Notes: generated from the sequence alone by a model not told the origin. A stretch of DNA of 30,000 bases from Paratrimastix pyriformis (GCA_027972325.1 JAPMOS010000054.1:1-30000), one strand, 5' to 3'; counted from the first letter of the stretch, positions 10,650-19,603 are shown. Translations and numbers: made by a program.

Positions 10650-11522
10650 CTAATCTTCGGAGGCACGGCAGAAGCGGCATGGTCGGGCGTCGAGGTAGCA
10701 CGAGCGGGCGCAGCAGGCAGACAAGGGGACACACAGCAGCAAGAGGCAGCAACAGGGGCAACAACAGGGGCAGCAACAGGGCAGCAACAGGTGCGAGGTG
10801 CAGGTGCAGGTGCAGGTGCAGGTGCAGGTGCAGGTGCAGGTGCAGGTGCAGGCGCAAAAGCCGGTGAAAAGTCGGAGCCGGAACAGGTGCCGGCTTGGCG
10901 AATGGGTTCGCCACGGTGAGAGGTGCTCTTGGGGCAGCGGAAGAGGCAAATGGATTGCTCGAAGAAGGGGAACGGGCTCTCCTTCTTCCCCGCTGGACGA
11001 TCGCCATCGATGATCGGGTGGCGAGTTCCACCTCCACCCAAGTTGCTTTGGACCACGGTATGTAGTCTCCCCAACAGATAGGAGGACTCGTTCTGGCGGT
11101 GTGCGGTGTTTGTCCACAGACGAGCCGCGCGATGATTCTTGTGGCACGTGGCAGTCGAAAGTTCGCACATTCGATTGCTGGAACAATAAAGCCCCAAGAA
11201 GTTGGAAAATAAACTGGCTGATCGCTTCAGGCTGCTTCTTCGGATTGTCCTCCAGCAGCATGTGCACCGTGCGTTCGATGATCTCATAGCGTGGAGCACG
11301 GTGCTCATTGACGACCAATGAACTGAAGAGCTTCATAAGCTCCAAACGCATCCAAGGAGAGAGCTTGTCCAATGGAGCTGAAGAGGGGGACCACAGATGC
11401 CGACCCAACTCATCTTGAAGATACTCTACCATAGGGTCGTCACGACTTTGGATCTCGGCGTGATCCATAATAAAGTTGGAATCGTCCTTACTGAGCTCGT
11501 CATGCTCAGTGGCGATCTCCAT
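10650..11522 (-). CDS. Unknown open reading frame in the insertion
   Basis: ATG at 11522, 63 bases from the insertion boundary, opens a frame of 290 codons. The first 120 residues look like a genuine globular helical protein (MEIATEHDELSKDDSNF..., KLSPWMRLELMKLFSSLVVN, EAISQFIFQLLGALLFQQSN). After about residue 140 the frame becomes Ser/Arg/Pro-rich and then Cys/Thr repeats from the (GGTGCA)n array, which is unlikely to be protein in this frame. Other frames of the same strand give SSNPFASSAAPRA and VANPFAKPAPV (two NPF motifs) and Ala-Pro repeats, so a spliced or frameshifted second half is possible. I do not recognise the family. Confidence 0.4.
   Translation of the reverse strand: MEIATEHDELSKDDSNFIMDHAEIQSRDDPMVEYLQDELGRHLWSPSSAPLDKLSPWMRLELMKLFSSLVVNEHRAPRYEIIERTVHMLLEDNPKKQPEAISQFIFQLLGALLFQQSNVRTFDCHVPQESSRGSSVDKHRTPPERVLLSVGETTYRGPKQLGWRWNSPPDHRWRSSSGEEGEPVPLLRAIHLPLPLPQEHLSPWRTHSPSRHLFRLRLFTGFCACTCTCTCTCTCTCTCTCTSHLLLPCCCPCCCPCCCLLLLCVPLSACCARSCYLDARPCRFCRASED
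10798..10851. repeat. (GGTGCA)n hexanucleotide array in the insertion
   Basis: About nine tandem copies of GGTGCA, in one minus-strand frame coding Ala-Pro repeats. Similar Ala-Pro hexamer arrays occur in the coding tail of the Rab GAP gene at 20.7 and 21.2 kb. Confidence 0.9.
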
Positions 11523-11573
11523 GGCCAGAAACGGGCAGAACGCGGAGCAAAGGGAACGTGCAACGCCGAGACT

Positions 11574-13251
11574 TCAACCGGGGGGAGGGCACACCGACGT
11601 GGCCAGGATACGTCTGTGTTCCAGGCCCGCGCGTTCCCGGACAGCTTCAGCCAGGGCTCGGGTCTCGCGGAGGTACAGCTCGTGTTGGACCTTCTTGGCC
11701 AGGACTTCCCCCTCACCGGAAGAGTTGTTTGTCAGCGTCAGGTTGCACACCCGAGCGACTAAGCGAGAGAGATGCTTGACCGAGGAAGGTTGCCTTGCGA
11801 TAGTCCAGTGACCCCCGAGAGGCTTCGTGCAACATTGCCCAGAGATGATCGCGAAGCAGCGCTGGGACCAGAGGTGGCAGACAGCATTGACACCAGGGCA
11901 CCAGTCGTTGCCGGAGCGCGGGCAAGGGAAAGCGCCATGACCCCCAAGCCGCCGTGTCGGATGGGGAGGTTGACCAGGTCCTGTGCGAAGGCCTCGTGGC
12001 CGAGGCCGAACTTGGCCGAGAAGAGGCGCCGGACCTCCTCGTCGAATTGCACGAGGAGAGGGGTGGGGCCGTCGGATTCCAGGGAGCAGAGGCAGCTGGA
12101 GCGCACCAGGTGGACAACCTTGGGCACAACACAAGCCCTCAAGCACAGGAGCCAGGCCTGAAGCGTGAGGGGGTTGAGCTTGCGGCCGACCTCGATGGCC
12201 TCATCCAGGACGGCCTTGGCCTTCTGGTTGAGGAAGTCGGGCGGGCCCACGAAAGTGCCCATCAGTTCCATGCCCGAGCTTGCCTCCAGGCTCGGGACAG
12301 GGACCCCGTCGATGAGAAGGGGAGGGGCATCCAAGGAGTTGGTCCAGCTCCAGCACTTTGCAGCCTTGACATGGAGGTTCACGGGGTCGGCCACAGCCCG
12401 AAAGGCCTGAACCCGGTGCGCAACCGCCTCCATCGAGGGCCCCAGGAAGAAAAGATCGTCGTGATACGCGAGCGCCGGAACGAGGCGCAGTCCCCGGAGC
12501 TCCAGCGGAGCCGCCTCGGCCTCCATGGCGGCGCGCAGAGCCGGGTCGATCGCGAGACAGAATGCCTGGGAGCTCAGGGGTCCCCTGGCGGACCCCCGGG
12601 CGTTGTGCACGTGAGAGCCCCTGAACAGGAGCTCTTCCCCCTGGTACAGCGCGTTGAAGACCCCGGCCACCTCGGGGCCCCAGGGGCCGTGGCGGCCTGG
12701 ACCGCATCACGGGCCACGGCGGTGAAGGCGGAGGCGATGTCGAGGTGGAGGACGTAGACCGGCAGGTGGTCCTCCTGGGCGGTGCGCACCGCCCAGCCCA
12801 CGTAGGCCGAGGTAACCCCCACAGGATCAGGCACAGCAATGCCCAGTTGAGTGGGGGAGAGCAGGTCCCGGGTGAGGTGCACCGTGCGTGCCGCAACCAT
12901 CTTGGCAAAGAGTCGCTCCACCACCTCAGAGAGTGCAATGGGGCGGAGCCCGCCTGCACCCTTGGGCGGCGGGACGAGCCTGCTCCTGCACATCCACTGG
13001 GGGAGCCAGGCCACCCCCACGCAGAAGTTGTAGAGCGAGACGAGGCCCTCGGCAAGGGCGTCGTCCCGAGCGATAGCGCCTCTGAGCCAAGAGGGCATCA
13101 GGCCAGAGAGGCCTGGAGCGCCGTTGTTGAGAGTCCTGGCACAGGCCCGCACCTCCTGTACGGTAAAGTCGCGCCAAGCCGCCGTGTCGGCCGCCTTGGT
13201 GAAAAGGCGAAGGATCTCGGGGGGCGTGACGGAAGGGGTGGGCGAGTGCAT
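11574..13251 (-). pseudogene. LINE reverse transcriptase, frameshifted
   Basis: Reverse transcriptase motifs appear in order on the minus strand: SRLVPPPKGAGGLRPIALSE (fingers, about 12980-12920), VYVLHLDIASAF (motif A with the first catalytic Asp, about 12760), GSARGPLSSQAFCLAIDPAL (motif B, about 12600-12540) and ALAYHDDLFFLG (motif C, the YxDD box with His in the variable place, about 12470). The thumb follows to about 11900. Three frames carry it: 13251 to about 12680, about 12670 to 11760, and about 11730 to 11574. So there are frameshifts near 12.68 and 11.75 kb. The last residues before the inserted element are HRRILATSV, which connect directly to CPAASAW on the other side of the insertion. 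Confidence 0.85.
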
Positions 13252-14265
13252 GGCCTGGAGCTTCTCGAGCAGGTTGGGGTCATCGCTGGGAGGGGGTTGG
13301 TGAGGGCACCCACCGCGGCCGCGAGGCGACCGTCGGCAACTGCATCCTCGGCAAAGCGGGCGTTGGCGGCCTGCCGGCCCCGCCCCCTGCCCCCCCTCAC
13401 GCGTGGGCGGCCGAAGGTGTGATGGATCTGAACGTCGAGCTCCTCCAGCGCGCCCTCAATGCGCTGGTGAGTGTCTGGGGGCAGGGGTGCCTGCGCCACC
13501 AGGGCCTGGATCGCCACGAAACGCTCACGCAGAATGGTGGTCATCCTCCTCGCCTGCGCGGGATACAGCTTTCTCGGCAGGGTCATGGGGGAGACGGCCC
13601 GCCGCCTGCACAGGCACGGCCGGCTCGGCGGCACCAGGGGAACGACTGGCGCCAGGGGAGCGGGGGCGAGGCGGGCGCGGCCACGGGAGAACGAGGGCGG
13701 GGCACTGCAGGTGACGCAGGGGAACGGGCGCTGCTGCCAGGGTGTTCACGTGCGGGGTCCCGACGACGGCTCGGGCGGCAAGAGGGTCGAGCTCACCCAG
13801 GGTGATGGAGAGGGCCTGGGGTGGAAAGCAGTGGCGATGCTTCGGAAACAGCGACCCCACCGTGCGGTTGGCCAGGGCCTTGAGCTGGGCGGCGTGTGAC
13901 GATCGGACGTATCTCGACATGACCTCTCCCTTGTGGATTTGATCCACCTGTGGTCTGCGGAGCAGGAGGGTGCCCGTCACCACGTCATCGCACTTGGTAA
14001 AGTTCGTGAGAATCACAACCAGTTCAGCAACTCGAGTCAGCAGTGATGCATCATCAGGGTGCGGAAGAAGTCGCCAGTGCTGATGTGGTGCGGGAAGCGC
14101 AATGCTCGGGGCATTCTCAGACGATGCCGGAGACTCACCATCGGAAACAACCCCAGAATGAACCGTTGGTGAATTTGGTGGGCCGGCACGTAAGGGAGAG
14201 TCAGGCGTCGCTTGCGTCTCAGGTTCAGAAGAATCCAAGATAGATCGAGCGCGAGGCTTGTTCAT
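13098..14265 (-). pseudogene. N-terminal region of the LINE protein
   Basis: ATG at 14265 opens a frame MNKPRARSILDSSEPETQ... that runs to 13525. Coding then seems to move to the frame covering 13634-13098 (KLYPAQARRMTTILRERFVA, then EGALEELDVQIHHTFGRPR), which points to a frameshift near 13.6 kb. The sequence contains a helical stretch around VAELVVILTNFTKCDD and RYVRSSHAAQLKALANRTVG, then Pro/Arg-rich linkers. I see no clear zinc finger or Myb domain of the sort that R2-like elements carry at their N-terminus, so the DNA-binding module is not identified. It directly precedes the reverse transcriptase, from which it is separated by another frameshift at about 13.29 kb. Confidence 0.6.
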
Positions 14266-14396
14266 CAACGAAGACAATGAAAGAGCAAATCGAGATGCTC
14301 TTTCTGAGAAAACCGGGTTGGTGGTGCAGGAAAATCGAGCCAGGCAGCTCCCGCAAAACGGAAGCCGAAATATCCTGCAGTCGACCTAACCCCGGG

Positions 14397-14424
14397 TCTC
14401 TCTCTCTCTCTCTCTCTCTCTCTC
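14397..14424. repeat. (TC)n microsatellite, 5' flank of the LINE
   Basis: 28 bases of TC repeat directly abut the 5' end of the LINE. Together with the tract at 9192-9230 it looks like one microsatellite split by the element. Confidence 0.95.
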
Positions 14425-14487
14425 CCCTTGAGCGCTTTAACAATCATTGGGATTTCTTCCAGCCATTCTCTTCAATCGATCAATCGC

Positions 14488-16788
14488 TCACTCAATCCAA
14501 TCGTTTATTATGAATTTGTTCCGAAGGAAGAATCGATCGGTCAGCATCCCGACGCCCTCAAATGGATCATCGGCGGGACGGAGGCGCAGGTTGGGCGCGG
14601 GCAGGGCAAGCACCATCTGCCGACTCGGGTCCCGGATGCCCCAAACATGCTCCAGCAGCGGGCAGGCCAGCACCACCTGGGCCTCGTCCGGCAGCTTGTC
14701 CAAGAGGAGCGTCCGCAGTTGGGGGCAGCCGAGGGACAGCGGGAAGGGCACCCCGGAGACGTTCAGCTCGAGGCGGCTCAGCCGGGGCAGCCCCGACAGG
14801 GCCCCCACCAGCCGGGGCCAGTCGTCATCCCTCGGCATGGCCGGGAGGGCCTCAGATGAGAAGGTGCCCAGCCGGGACCCGTGCCGCCCCAGCAAATCCA
14901 GCAGACTGGCTGCATCGAGGTCACGCGCGTACGGGAGGGTGAGAATTCGGGGCTGCATCGTCGCCGTCCCATCACCATCATCATCCTCGTCCACATGAAG
15001 GCTGAGGGCCGTGTGCACCGAGAGGCAGAGGCGGGCCAGGTTGGGGCAGCGCAGCCGCACCCGGGCGGAGGGCGGGCAATCCTCAGAGACGGCCAGATCA
15101 AAGTCCAGGAGCCGCGGGGCCTCCACTCGCAGATCGAGCGGCTGCGGCAGCTCGTCATCGTCGTCGTCGGGATCCCACCGCCTGATGTGCAAGTCGAGGC
15201 GCTCCAGCCGCGGCAGCCGCAGAACGAGCGGGTTGGGGAGCCGGGTCACGTCCAGTTGCAGCTCGTCCAGCCAGACCAGCGACCGGCAGGCGGACAGAAC
15301 CCAGGTCAGTATCTCGGGTTCCATCCTCAGCACCCCGCCGGTCAGCACGCGCAGCCGGGGCGAGCGACCCACCAGCCGGGCGGGGCCTTCTCCAAAGGGC
15401 AGCCTGCTGAAGCTGGCCACCTCGAGGCCGGGCATCAGCGGGGGCGTGGTCACATCGGCCACACAATCGACGGGCACTTTGAGGGTGCGCAGGCGAGGGC
15501 ACTCCAGGGAGATCAGCCGGCAGGAGAGCAGTTCGAGCGCCTCCAGGGCGGGGCAGCGCAGGCTCAGCGCCATGTCGGCACTGGAGAGGATGTACAGATG
15601 CCGGAGACGGGGGCTGGCGATGAGCACGGGACCCGGCCTGACCCCGGTGATGCAGATGCGGAGGCGCTCCAACCGATCCAAGACATCGGGGGGCAGCAGG
15701 TCCCAGAGGGTGCAGCACCATGAGGACGCGTCCAAATTCAGGTGGGTCAGGCGCGGCAGGGCGCGCAGCGAAGGCATCATCTCGTTATGCAGGAATTTCA
15801 GGGTGAGGCTGTGCAAGGTGGCCTGGTTTGCGGCCAGCAGCCGGTTCAGCCCGTCCCGCACCAACCCCGGGTCCGGGGTGCGACAGTAATCCAAGCCCAG
15901 GGCGAGTGTCTCCAGATGGCAAAGCCACGGGCCGGGCAGGTCCGCCGGGCAATATAGGCTGTCCATCTCGAGGTGGGTCAGCCGAGCGGCGAGGGGCTCG
16001 AGGGCGGCAGGCGGACAGCACTGGGGGAGCTTCAGGCTGGTCACGGCCGTCAGGCTGCCCACGAGCAGTTCCGGGCTCTCGCTCAGAGAATCCACAATGG
16101 CAAATTCCTTGAGGACCCCCGTGAGGGGCCCCAGGGCAGCGAGATAGTCCGCGGGGGTCGCCTCCCAGACGGAGCATCGCAGCACCTGGAGGCCGGGGCA
16201 GGAGCGGGCCAGGACGGCCACGGTTGTCATCTGGATTCGCGGAATGGCCGTGAGCTCCACCAGGCCGGACAGGTGGCTCAGGATCCGCTCGAACTCGGGG
16301 GCGGACAGCAGCTCAGGCAGGACGAGAGCGGCCAGCTGGGTGTGGCCCCCAAAGGCCTCGTCCACCCAGTCGGGAAACCGGGCCCTAAGGAGGCACGCCC
16401 ATCTCTCGGGGAGCGATAGCGTGCGGAGGGCTTTGCAGGGCCCGACGAGGGCTGCCAGGGCCTCGCCGGTGACTGCCGGAATGCCCCCAGATAGGAGCGG
16501 GTCGAAAGAGGGAAAGGAGAGCTCACGCAAGGTGCCCCGCACGCGGGTGCGAGTGACATGGGAAAGGCCCAGCAGCTGGATGTAGGCATGGAGGGGGCAC
16601 GGGGAGGCCTCCACGATGGCCCGCAGGAGTTCGGCCGGGAGGCGGGCCCAACAGGGGTCAGACCCGGGGGCTGGGGGGATCTGTATGGGTGGGGGGGGGG
16701 GTGGGGGAAGACGAGAGAGAGTAGTATCAGGACGGGAAGTCATATGACTGATCCTTGGTGTGGCGTCGTGACGAAGATCTGTGTGCAT
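14488..16788 (-). CDS. F-box / leucine-rich-repeat-like protein
   Basis: Intronless frame of 766 residues from ATG at 16788 (alternative ATG at 16743, 15 codons in); the open frame upstream has no ATG. After a Pro-rich leader the F-box-like segment lies at about residues 48-95: WARLPAELLRAIVEASPC, then LLGLSHVTRTRVRGTLRELS. The rest is a series of irregular leucine-rich repeats (LRTLSLPERW, LTHLEMDSLY, LRHLYILSSA, LRTLKVPVD, LERLDLHIRRW, LCLSVHTALS), as in FBXL-type proteins. Such proteins usually bind Skp1 through the F-box and a substrate through the repeats, in an SCF ubiquitin ligase. An acidic patch (DDDDDELPQ, about residue 560) is present. The specific substrate cannot be told. The stop is TGA, 64 bases from the LINE-flanking microsatellite. 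Confidence 0.75.
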   Translation of the reverse strand: MHTDLRHDATPRISHMTSRPDTTLSRLPPPPPPPIQIPPAPGSDPCWARLPAELLRAIVEASPCPLHAYIQLLGLSHVTRTRVRGTLRELSFPSFDPLLSGGIPAVTGEALAALVGPCKALRTLSLPERWACLLRARFPDWVDEAFGGHTQLAALVLPELLSAPEFERILSHLSGLVELTAIPRIQMTTVAVLARSCPGLQVLRCSVWEATPADYLAALGPLTGVLKEFAIVDSLSESPELLVGSLTAVTSLKLPQCCPPAALEPLAARLTHLEMDSLYCPADLPGPWLCHLETLALGLDYCRTPDPGLVRDGLNRLLAANQATLHSLTLKFLHNEMMPSLRALPRLTHLNLDASSWCCTLWDLLPPDVLDRLERLRICITGVRPGPVLIASPRLRHLYILSSADMALSLRCPALEALELLSCRLISLECPRLRTLKVPVDCVADVTTPPLMPGLEVASFSRLPFGEGPARLVGRSPRLRVLTGGVLRMEPEILTWVLSACRSLVWLDELQLDVTRLPNPLVLRLPRLERLDLHIRRWDPDDDDDELPQPLDLRVEAPRLLDFDLAVSEDCPPSARVRLRCPNLARLCLSVHTALSLHVDEDDDGDGTATMQPRILTLPYARDLDAASLLDLLGRHGSRLGTFSSEALPAMPRDDDWPRLVGALSGLPRLSRLELNVSGVPFPLSLGCPQLRTLLLDKLPDEAQVVLACPLLEHVWGIRDPSRQMVLALPAPNLRLRPADDPFEGVGMLTDRFFLRNKFIINDWIE

Positions 16789-17533
16789 TGTAGGGTGGGC
16801 GTGGAGGGGTGTGCATGGGGGTGCGCGTGGAGGGTGCGCGGGACCTGAATGCCGTCCGGGACCTGGTTCCGCTCCTGTCCCGCCGCGGCCACGTTGACCG
16901 GGCCCTGCTGCTTCGGGGAGCCGTGCACAAGCGGAGGGGAGGAGGCGGTGGTTGCGGCGGAGGTGGAGAGGCAGTTTTGCATCCGCCAAAATTCATCACA
17001 ATGGAGGAGTGGTCAGGAAGAAGGGAAGGGGCAGCGAATAGGAACAGACTGTCATTGAATAGTCCATAGACGATGCTGCGGGGTAAGTAGCAGCCGAGCC
17101 AGAGCTGGACTGCTATCGCCGGGGGAAGTGCCGCCGGTCTCAACCATAAAACCAGCAGCAAGGGCAGGGACGACACAAACGGTCCACCGCAAAAATTCTG
17201 TCGAGCGGGCCTCCTCCAGCTGCATTCACCGAGCTCGTTGATAAGTGCCTTTTTTCACGGCAATTTTTCGTCTTGATGCTGGCTCAAATGATCAACCCAC
17301 CCTCCCACCCCAAAATATCTCTTAGGCCACCAAGGAAGCTCAAAAATTGAGCGGCACCATTTTATTTCCCGCCCACGTGCTCGTTGGCAACGAGGGGAAG
17401 GGAATGGTGCAGTGTGCATGCTCGAGATGACACACGACCTTGGCTCGGATGGGGTGTGACGGGGGTGACAAGGAAGAGGTGCGCAGTTCTATTAGGGCTA
17501 CGTCATTCCCACCGGAGCATGCAATGCGTCCGT
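16789..17533. other. Intergenic region between the F-box gene and RPS15A
   Basis: It holds the presumed 5' flank of the F-box gene (up to about 17.1 kb) and the 3' flank of RPS15A. A hydrophobic open frame near 17176 lacks an ATG and is not called. No RNA gene or mobile element was recognised. Confidence 0.5.
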
Positions 17534-18032
17534 TTAATAGAAATAGCCAAGGATCTTGCCACCAGTGGCGCGACGACGGCACTCCTCGTGGTCGCAAATG
17601 CCTAGAGAACGGGCGAATAAGTGAGACGAGGTGCGTGTAGTTAACAGACCATAAGAAGTGGTCATGACAATGTGGCCGAACTGACGAGAGGGCAGCAGGT
17701 TGGTGACCCAGCGCTCAATATCGGGAAGGGCAACATCGAAGCGGGGAGAGATGACACCGCACTTGTTGATGCGGCCGAGCAGCTCAACAACGATCTTGCC
17801 GCTGCGGTGGTCGTCGACGACCTCGAACTCACCAATGTAGTTGTGCTGCTGCATGACGCGCAGGAACTTAAGGAGCACCTTAGAGGAGGGGCGGATCATA
17901 ACCTGGCGCTTGCCACGGCGCTCGGCGTTGACGATGGCGACGAGGGCGTCGTTCAGAACGTTCATGCGCACCTGTAAAGAGCGAGCATAGGCATCAGAAA
18001 AAGCCGATCAACGGGGGCAAAACACGAACCAT
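17534..18032 (-). CDS. RPS15A: 40S ribosomal protein S15a (uS8), three exons
   Basis: Exons (minus): 18030-18032 (the ATG alone), 17650-17971, 17534-17601; 393 coding bases, 130 residues, exactly the usual S15a length. The protein begins [20 protein letters not shown] and contains the conserved [33 protein letters not shown] and [15 protein letters not shown], ending [10 protein letters not shown]. It is a core small-subunit protein that binds 18S rRNA in the central domain. Intron 1 (58 bp, GTTCGT...CAG) sits right after the start codon, a common place in ribosomal protein genes; the conserved MVRMN start decides this model. Intron 2 (48 bp, GTCTGT...TAG) is a multiple of three without a stop, so its retention would add 16 residues. 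It is divergent to the RJL gene, with 53 bp between start codons. Confidence 0.96.
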
Positions 18033-18085
18033 GGTGGGAGAATTGCGAAAGACCGCGAAAAGGAGCAAATTACCCCGGGGAAAAC
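18033..18085. promoter_or_regulatory. Shared divergent promoter of RPS15A and the RJL gene
   Basis: Only 53 bp separate the two start codons, so the core promoter elements must lie here or inside the 5' introns. The sequence has a repeated GCGAAA (TTGCGAAAG and CCGCGAAAAGG), slightly E2F-like on the other strand, and CCCCGGGG. No TATA box is seen. Co-expression of both genes is an inference. Confidence 0.5.
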
Positions 18086-19138
18086 ATGGCTGCTCCACCT
18101 GCACAGGCTCCTCGCTATCGTATCAAGGTGATCTCGATGGGGTCTGCGCGTGCAACTGCACCGACTCATTTGACGATTTGAATTGCGTCGTCGATGTTTG
18201 TTTTAGAGACAATTGTGTTGGGAAAAGTTGTTTGATCAAACGATTTTGTGAGGGCAAGTTCCTCCAAAAATATATTTCTACCATTGGCGTTGATTTTGGT
18301 GTGAAACCGTGTAATTTTGGTTCTGCTCTTTTAAAGGTTTGCCTTGCGGGCACTTCCAAAGATTATACCCCCCCTTCAGGTGAACTTTTTCGATCTTGCT
18401 GGGGGCGACATATACGCTGATATCCGTACGGAGTTTTACCGGGACACTCAAGGGGTCTGCGCACACCCGAACCCCCCTCGCACATCCTCATCGTTCAATG
18501 TCATCGCCAGGCTTTTCTGGTGTTCGACCTGACCCAACGAAGTAGTTTTGACTCACTCACCCGCTGGGTACAAGAAGCCATCCAGTTTAACGGTGGCCCG
18601 CTGCCTGTCATGGTGCTGGTGGGGAACAAGGTCTGAACAGCGGCGGCTACTGCCACCCCGGGTGATGCTGACCGAGTCCCTCCTGCCCCCCACGTTGGCC
18701 AGAATGACATGGGTCGAAGGGTGGTCTCGGAACAGGAGGCCCGCGAGTGGATGGCCCAGTTTGGAATTCGGTCTGTGTTTATCCCCCCGGCCCCCTGCGC
18801 CCGCCACCCCCCATCAACAGCCACGGTCGGGCAATTCGCTTTTCAGCGTCTGGTGGTGGGTGGGTCAAGACAGGTGACCGGGGGGGGGGGGGGAGGGGGA
18901 GGAGGCTTGAGAAGGAGGGGTAGAGAAACTCACCTTCCCCCCGTTCTGTCTCCCCATTCAACACGCCCCCTCCCACCCACTGCCCCCCCCTCCCCCCCCC
19001 CCCCCCCCCTCCCCCCCCGGGCATGGGCGCCCGAGCAGGCACTACGTGGAAACCTCGGCCTCGACGGGGGCCAATGTGCACGAGCTCTTCTCGACCCTCT
19101 TCCAGCAGATCCTGGAGCTCCAGCAGCGGCCCCCATGA
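18086..19138 (+). CDS. RJL-family (RBJ/DNAJC27-like) Rab-related GTPase without J domain
   Basis: Exons: 18086-18141, 18207-18336, 18380-18454, 18511-18630, 18703-18770, 19039-19138; 549 bases, 182 residues, all phases fit. It starts MAAPPAQAPRYRIKVISMGD, very like DNAJC27. G boxes: GDNCVGKS (P loop), KYISTIGVDFG (switch I Thr), FDLAGGDIY (DxxG, with Gly where Rabs have the catalytic Gln, as in other RJL proteins), LVGNKND (NKxD), ETSAST (SA box). FYRDTQG and FDLTQRSSFDSL are also RJL hallmarks. There is no C-terminal prenylation cysteine. DNAJC27 continues with a J domain of about 70 residues; here a stop follows LELQQRPP and no HPD motif was found downstream. Many protist RJLs also lack the J domain. 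The role is in signalling or trafficking; it is poorly defined. Introns are 65, 43, 56, 72 and 268 bp. Confidence 0.88.
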
Positions 19139-19252
19139 CCATCACCATCATCACCATCACCATCACCCGAGAGGAGCGGGAGGGGGTAGTGAGAGCCTCC
19201 GTCTCCATCCCCCCGCAGATCTTGGAACTGACCCAGCAGCGGCCCCCATGAC
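19108..19252 (+). repeat. Duplicated 3' coding end of the RJL gene
   Basis: The end of exon 6, around CAGATCCTGGAGCTCC and CAGCAGCGGCCCCCATGACC (19108-19140), recurs with few changes at 19217-19252 (CAGATCTTGGAACTGACC, then CAGCAGCGGCCCCCATGACC). The second copy is preceded by CCCCCCGCAG, a possible splice acceptor. Between them lies a (CAT/CAC)-rich run. It may allow an alternative last exon with the same short tail. Confidence 0.75.
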
Positions 19253-19603
19253 CGCGGGGGAGGGGGGGCACGCCTCCATCCCCCCCCCCCCGTCTCCATC
19301 CCCCACCGGTGAGTCGCACTGCGCGGGACGTTCACCCCGTCGGGCAGCCGGGCCAAGGGAAAGGCACAGCTTGAGGGGGCCATTCGTCTTCATTTCCCCC
19401 TCTTTCTGAGGATGTGCCTTCTTGTGCAGGTGGCAGCGTTATTAGGCAGCGGCGGTGGCGGCGGTGGTGGATGGGGGGGGGGGGGAATGTACACCCTGAT
19501 ACCGCCACCCTCCTCTCCTCTCCCCTCCCCTCCCCTCCTCACCATCACCCACGACCATCATCATCATCATGCGCGGCCGCTCCTCCTCCTCCTCCTCCTC
19601 ATC
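19139..19603. other. Convergent intergenic region
   Basis: This lies between the 3' ends of the RJL gene (plus) and the Rab GAP gene (minus). It holds the duplicated RJL tail, short (CAT)n and poly-C/poly-G runs, and a (CTCC)n-like stretch at about 19510-19545. A consensus-like GGTGAGT occurs at 19310 but has no partner exon that I can support. Confidence 0.55.

Larger units (their letters stand above)
10156..11585 (-). mobile_element. 1.43-kb insertion inside the LINE, with 7-bp target duplication
   Basis: The sequence AGGGCAC occurs at 10149-10155 and again at 11586-11592, flanking 1,430 bases foreign to the LINE. Taking out the insert and one copy of the heptamer joins HRRILATSV to CPAASAW in one frame, so the boundaries are exact. 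No terminal inverted repeats are visible. On the minus strand the insert ends in a short (CAA)n-like run (ACAACAACAACAACAGC), as in non-LTR or SINE-like retroposons. It contains an ATG-initiated frame of unknown function and a (GGTGCA)n array. Possible identities: a non-autonomous retroposon, or a retroposed or captured host gene fragment. It is younger than the LINE copy it interrupts. Confidence 0.8.
9231..14396 (-). mobile_element. Non-LTR retrotransposon (LINE) with RT and restriction-like endonuclease, broken
   Basis: On the minus strand the element runs from just inside the right (CT)n tract to just inside the left one, about 5.17 kb, of which 1.44 kb is a later insertion. Parts in order: about 130-base 5' leader, an N-terminal region of about 250 residues (from ATG at 14265), a reverse transcriptase (about 13250-11574), then a CCHC zinc motif and restriction-like endonuclease (10150-9348), and a short 3' UTR. 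No AP endonuclease was seen, so it belongs with the early-branching RLE-type LINEs (R2/R4/Dong/CRE-like). At least three to four frameshifts (near 13.6, 13.29, 12.68 and 11.75 kb) and the insertion make it dead. No poly(A) tail: it ends in the microsatellite. Confidence 0.85.

Noticed and set aside
11574-11592. The 1.43-kb segment in the LINE as a spliceosomal intron
   Set aside because: No GT...AG pair at the borders restores the LINE frame, while the 7-bp duplication model does so exactly.
14265-16788. F-box gene as part of the LINE
   Set aside because: It lies beyond the flanking (CT)n tract, is intact, and has an F-box and leucine-rich repeats unlike LINE proteins.
16727-17176. Hydrophobic, signal-peptide-like minus-strand frame upstream of the F-box gene
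   Set aside because: It starts with GTG, not ATG, and merges into low-complexity sequence; no splice evidence joins it to the F-box gene.
19138-19603. J domain for the RJL gene
   Set aside because: No HPD motif or helical J-domain sequence is visible in any plus-strand frame before the convergent Rab GAP gene.
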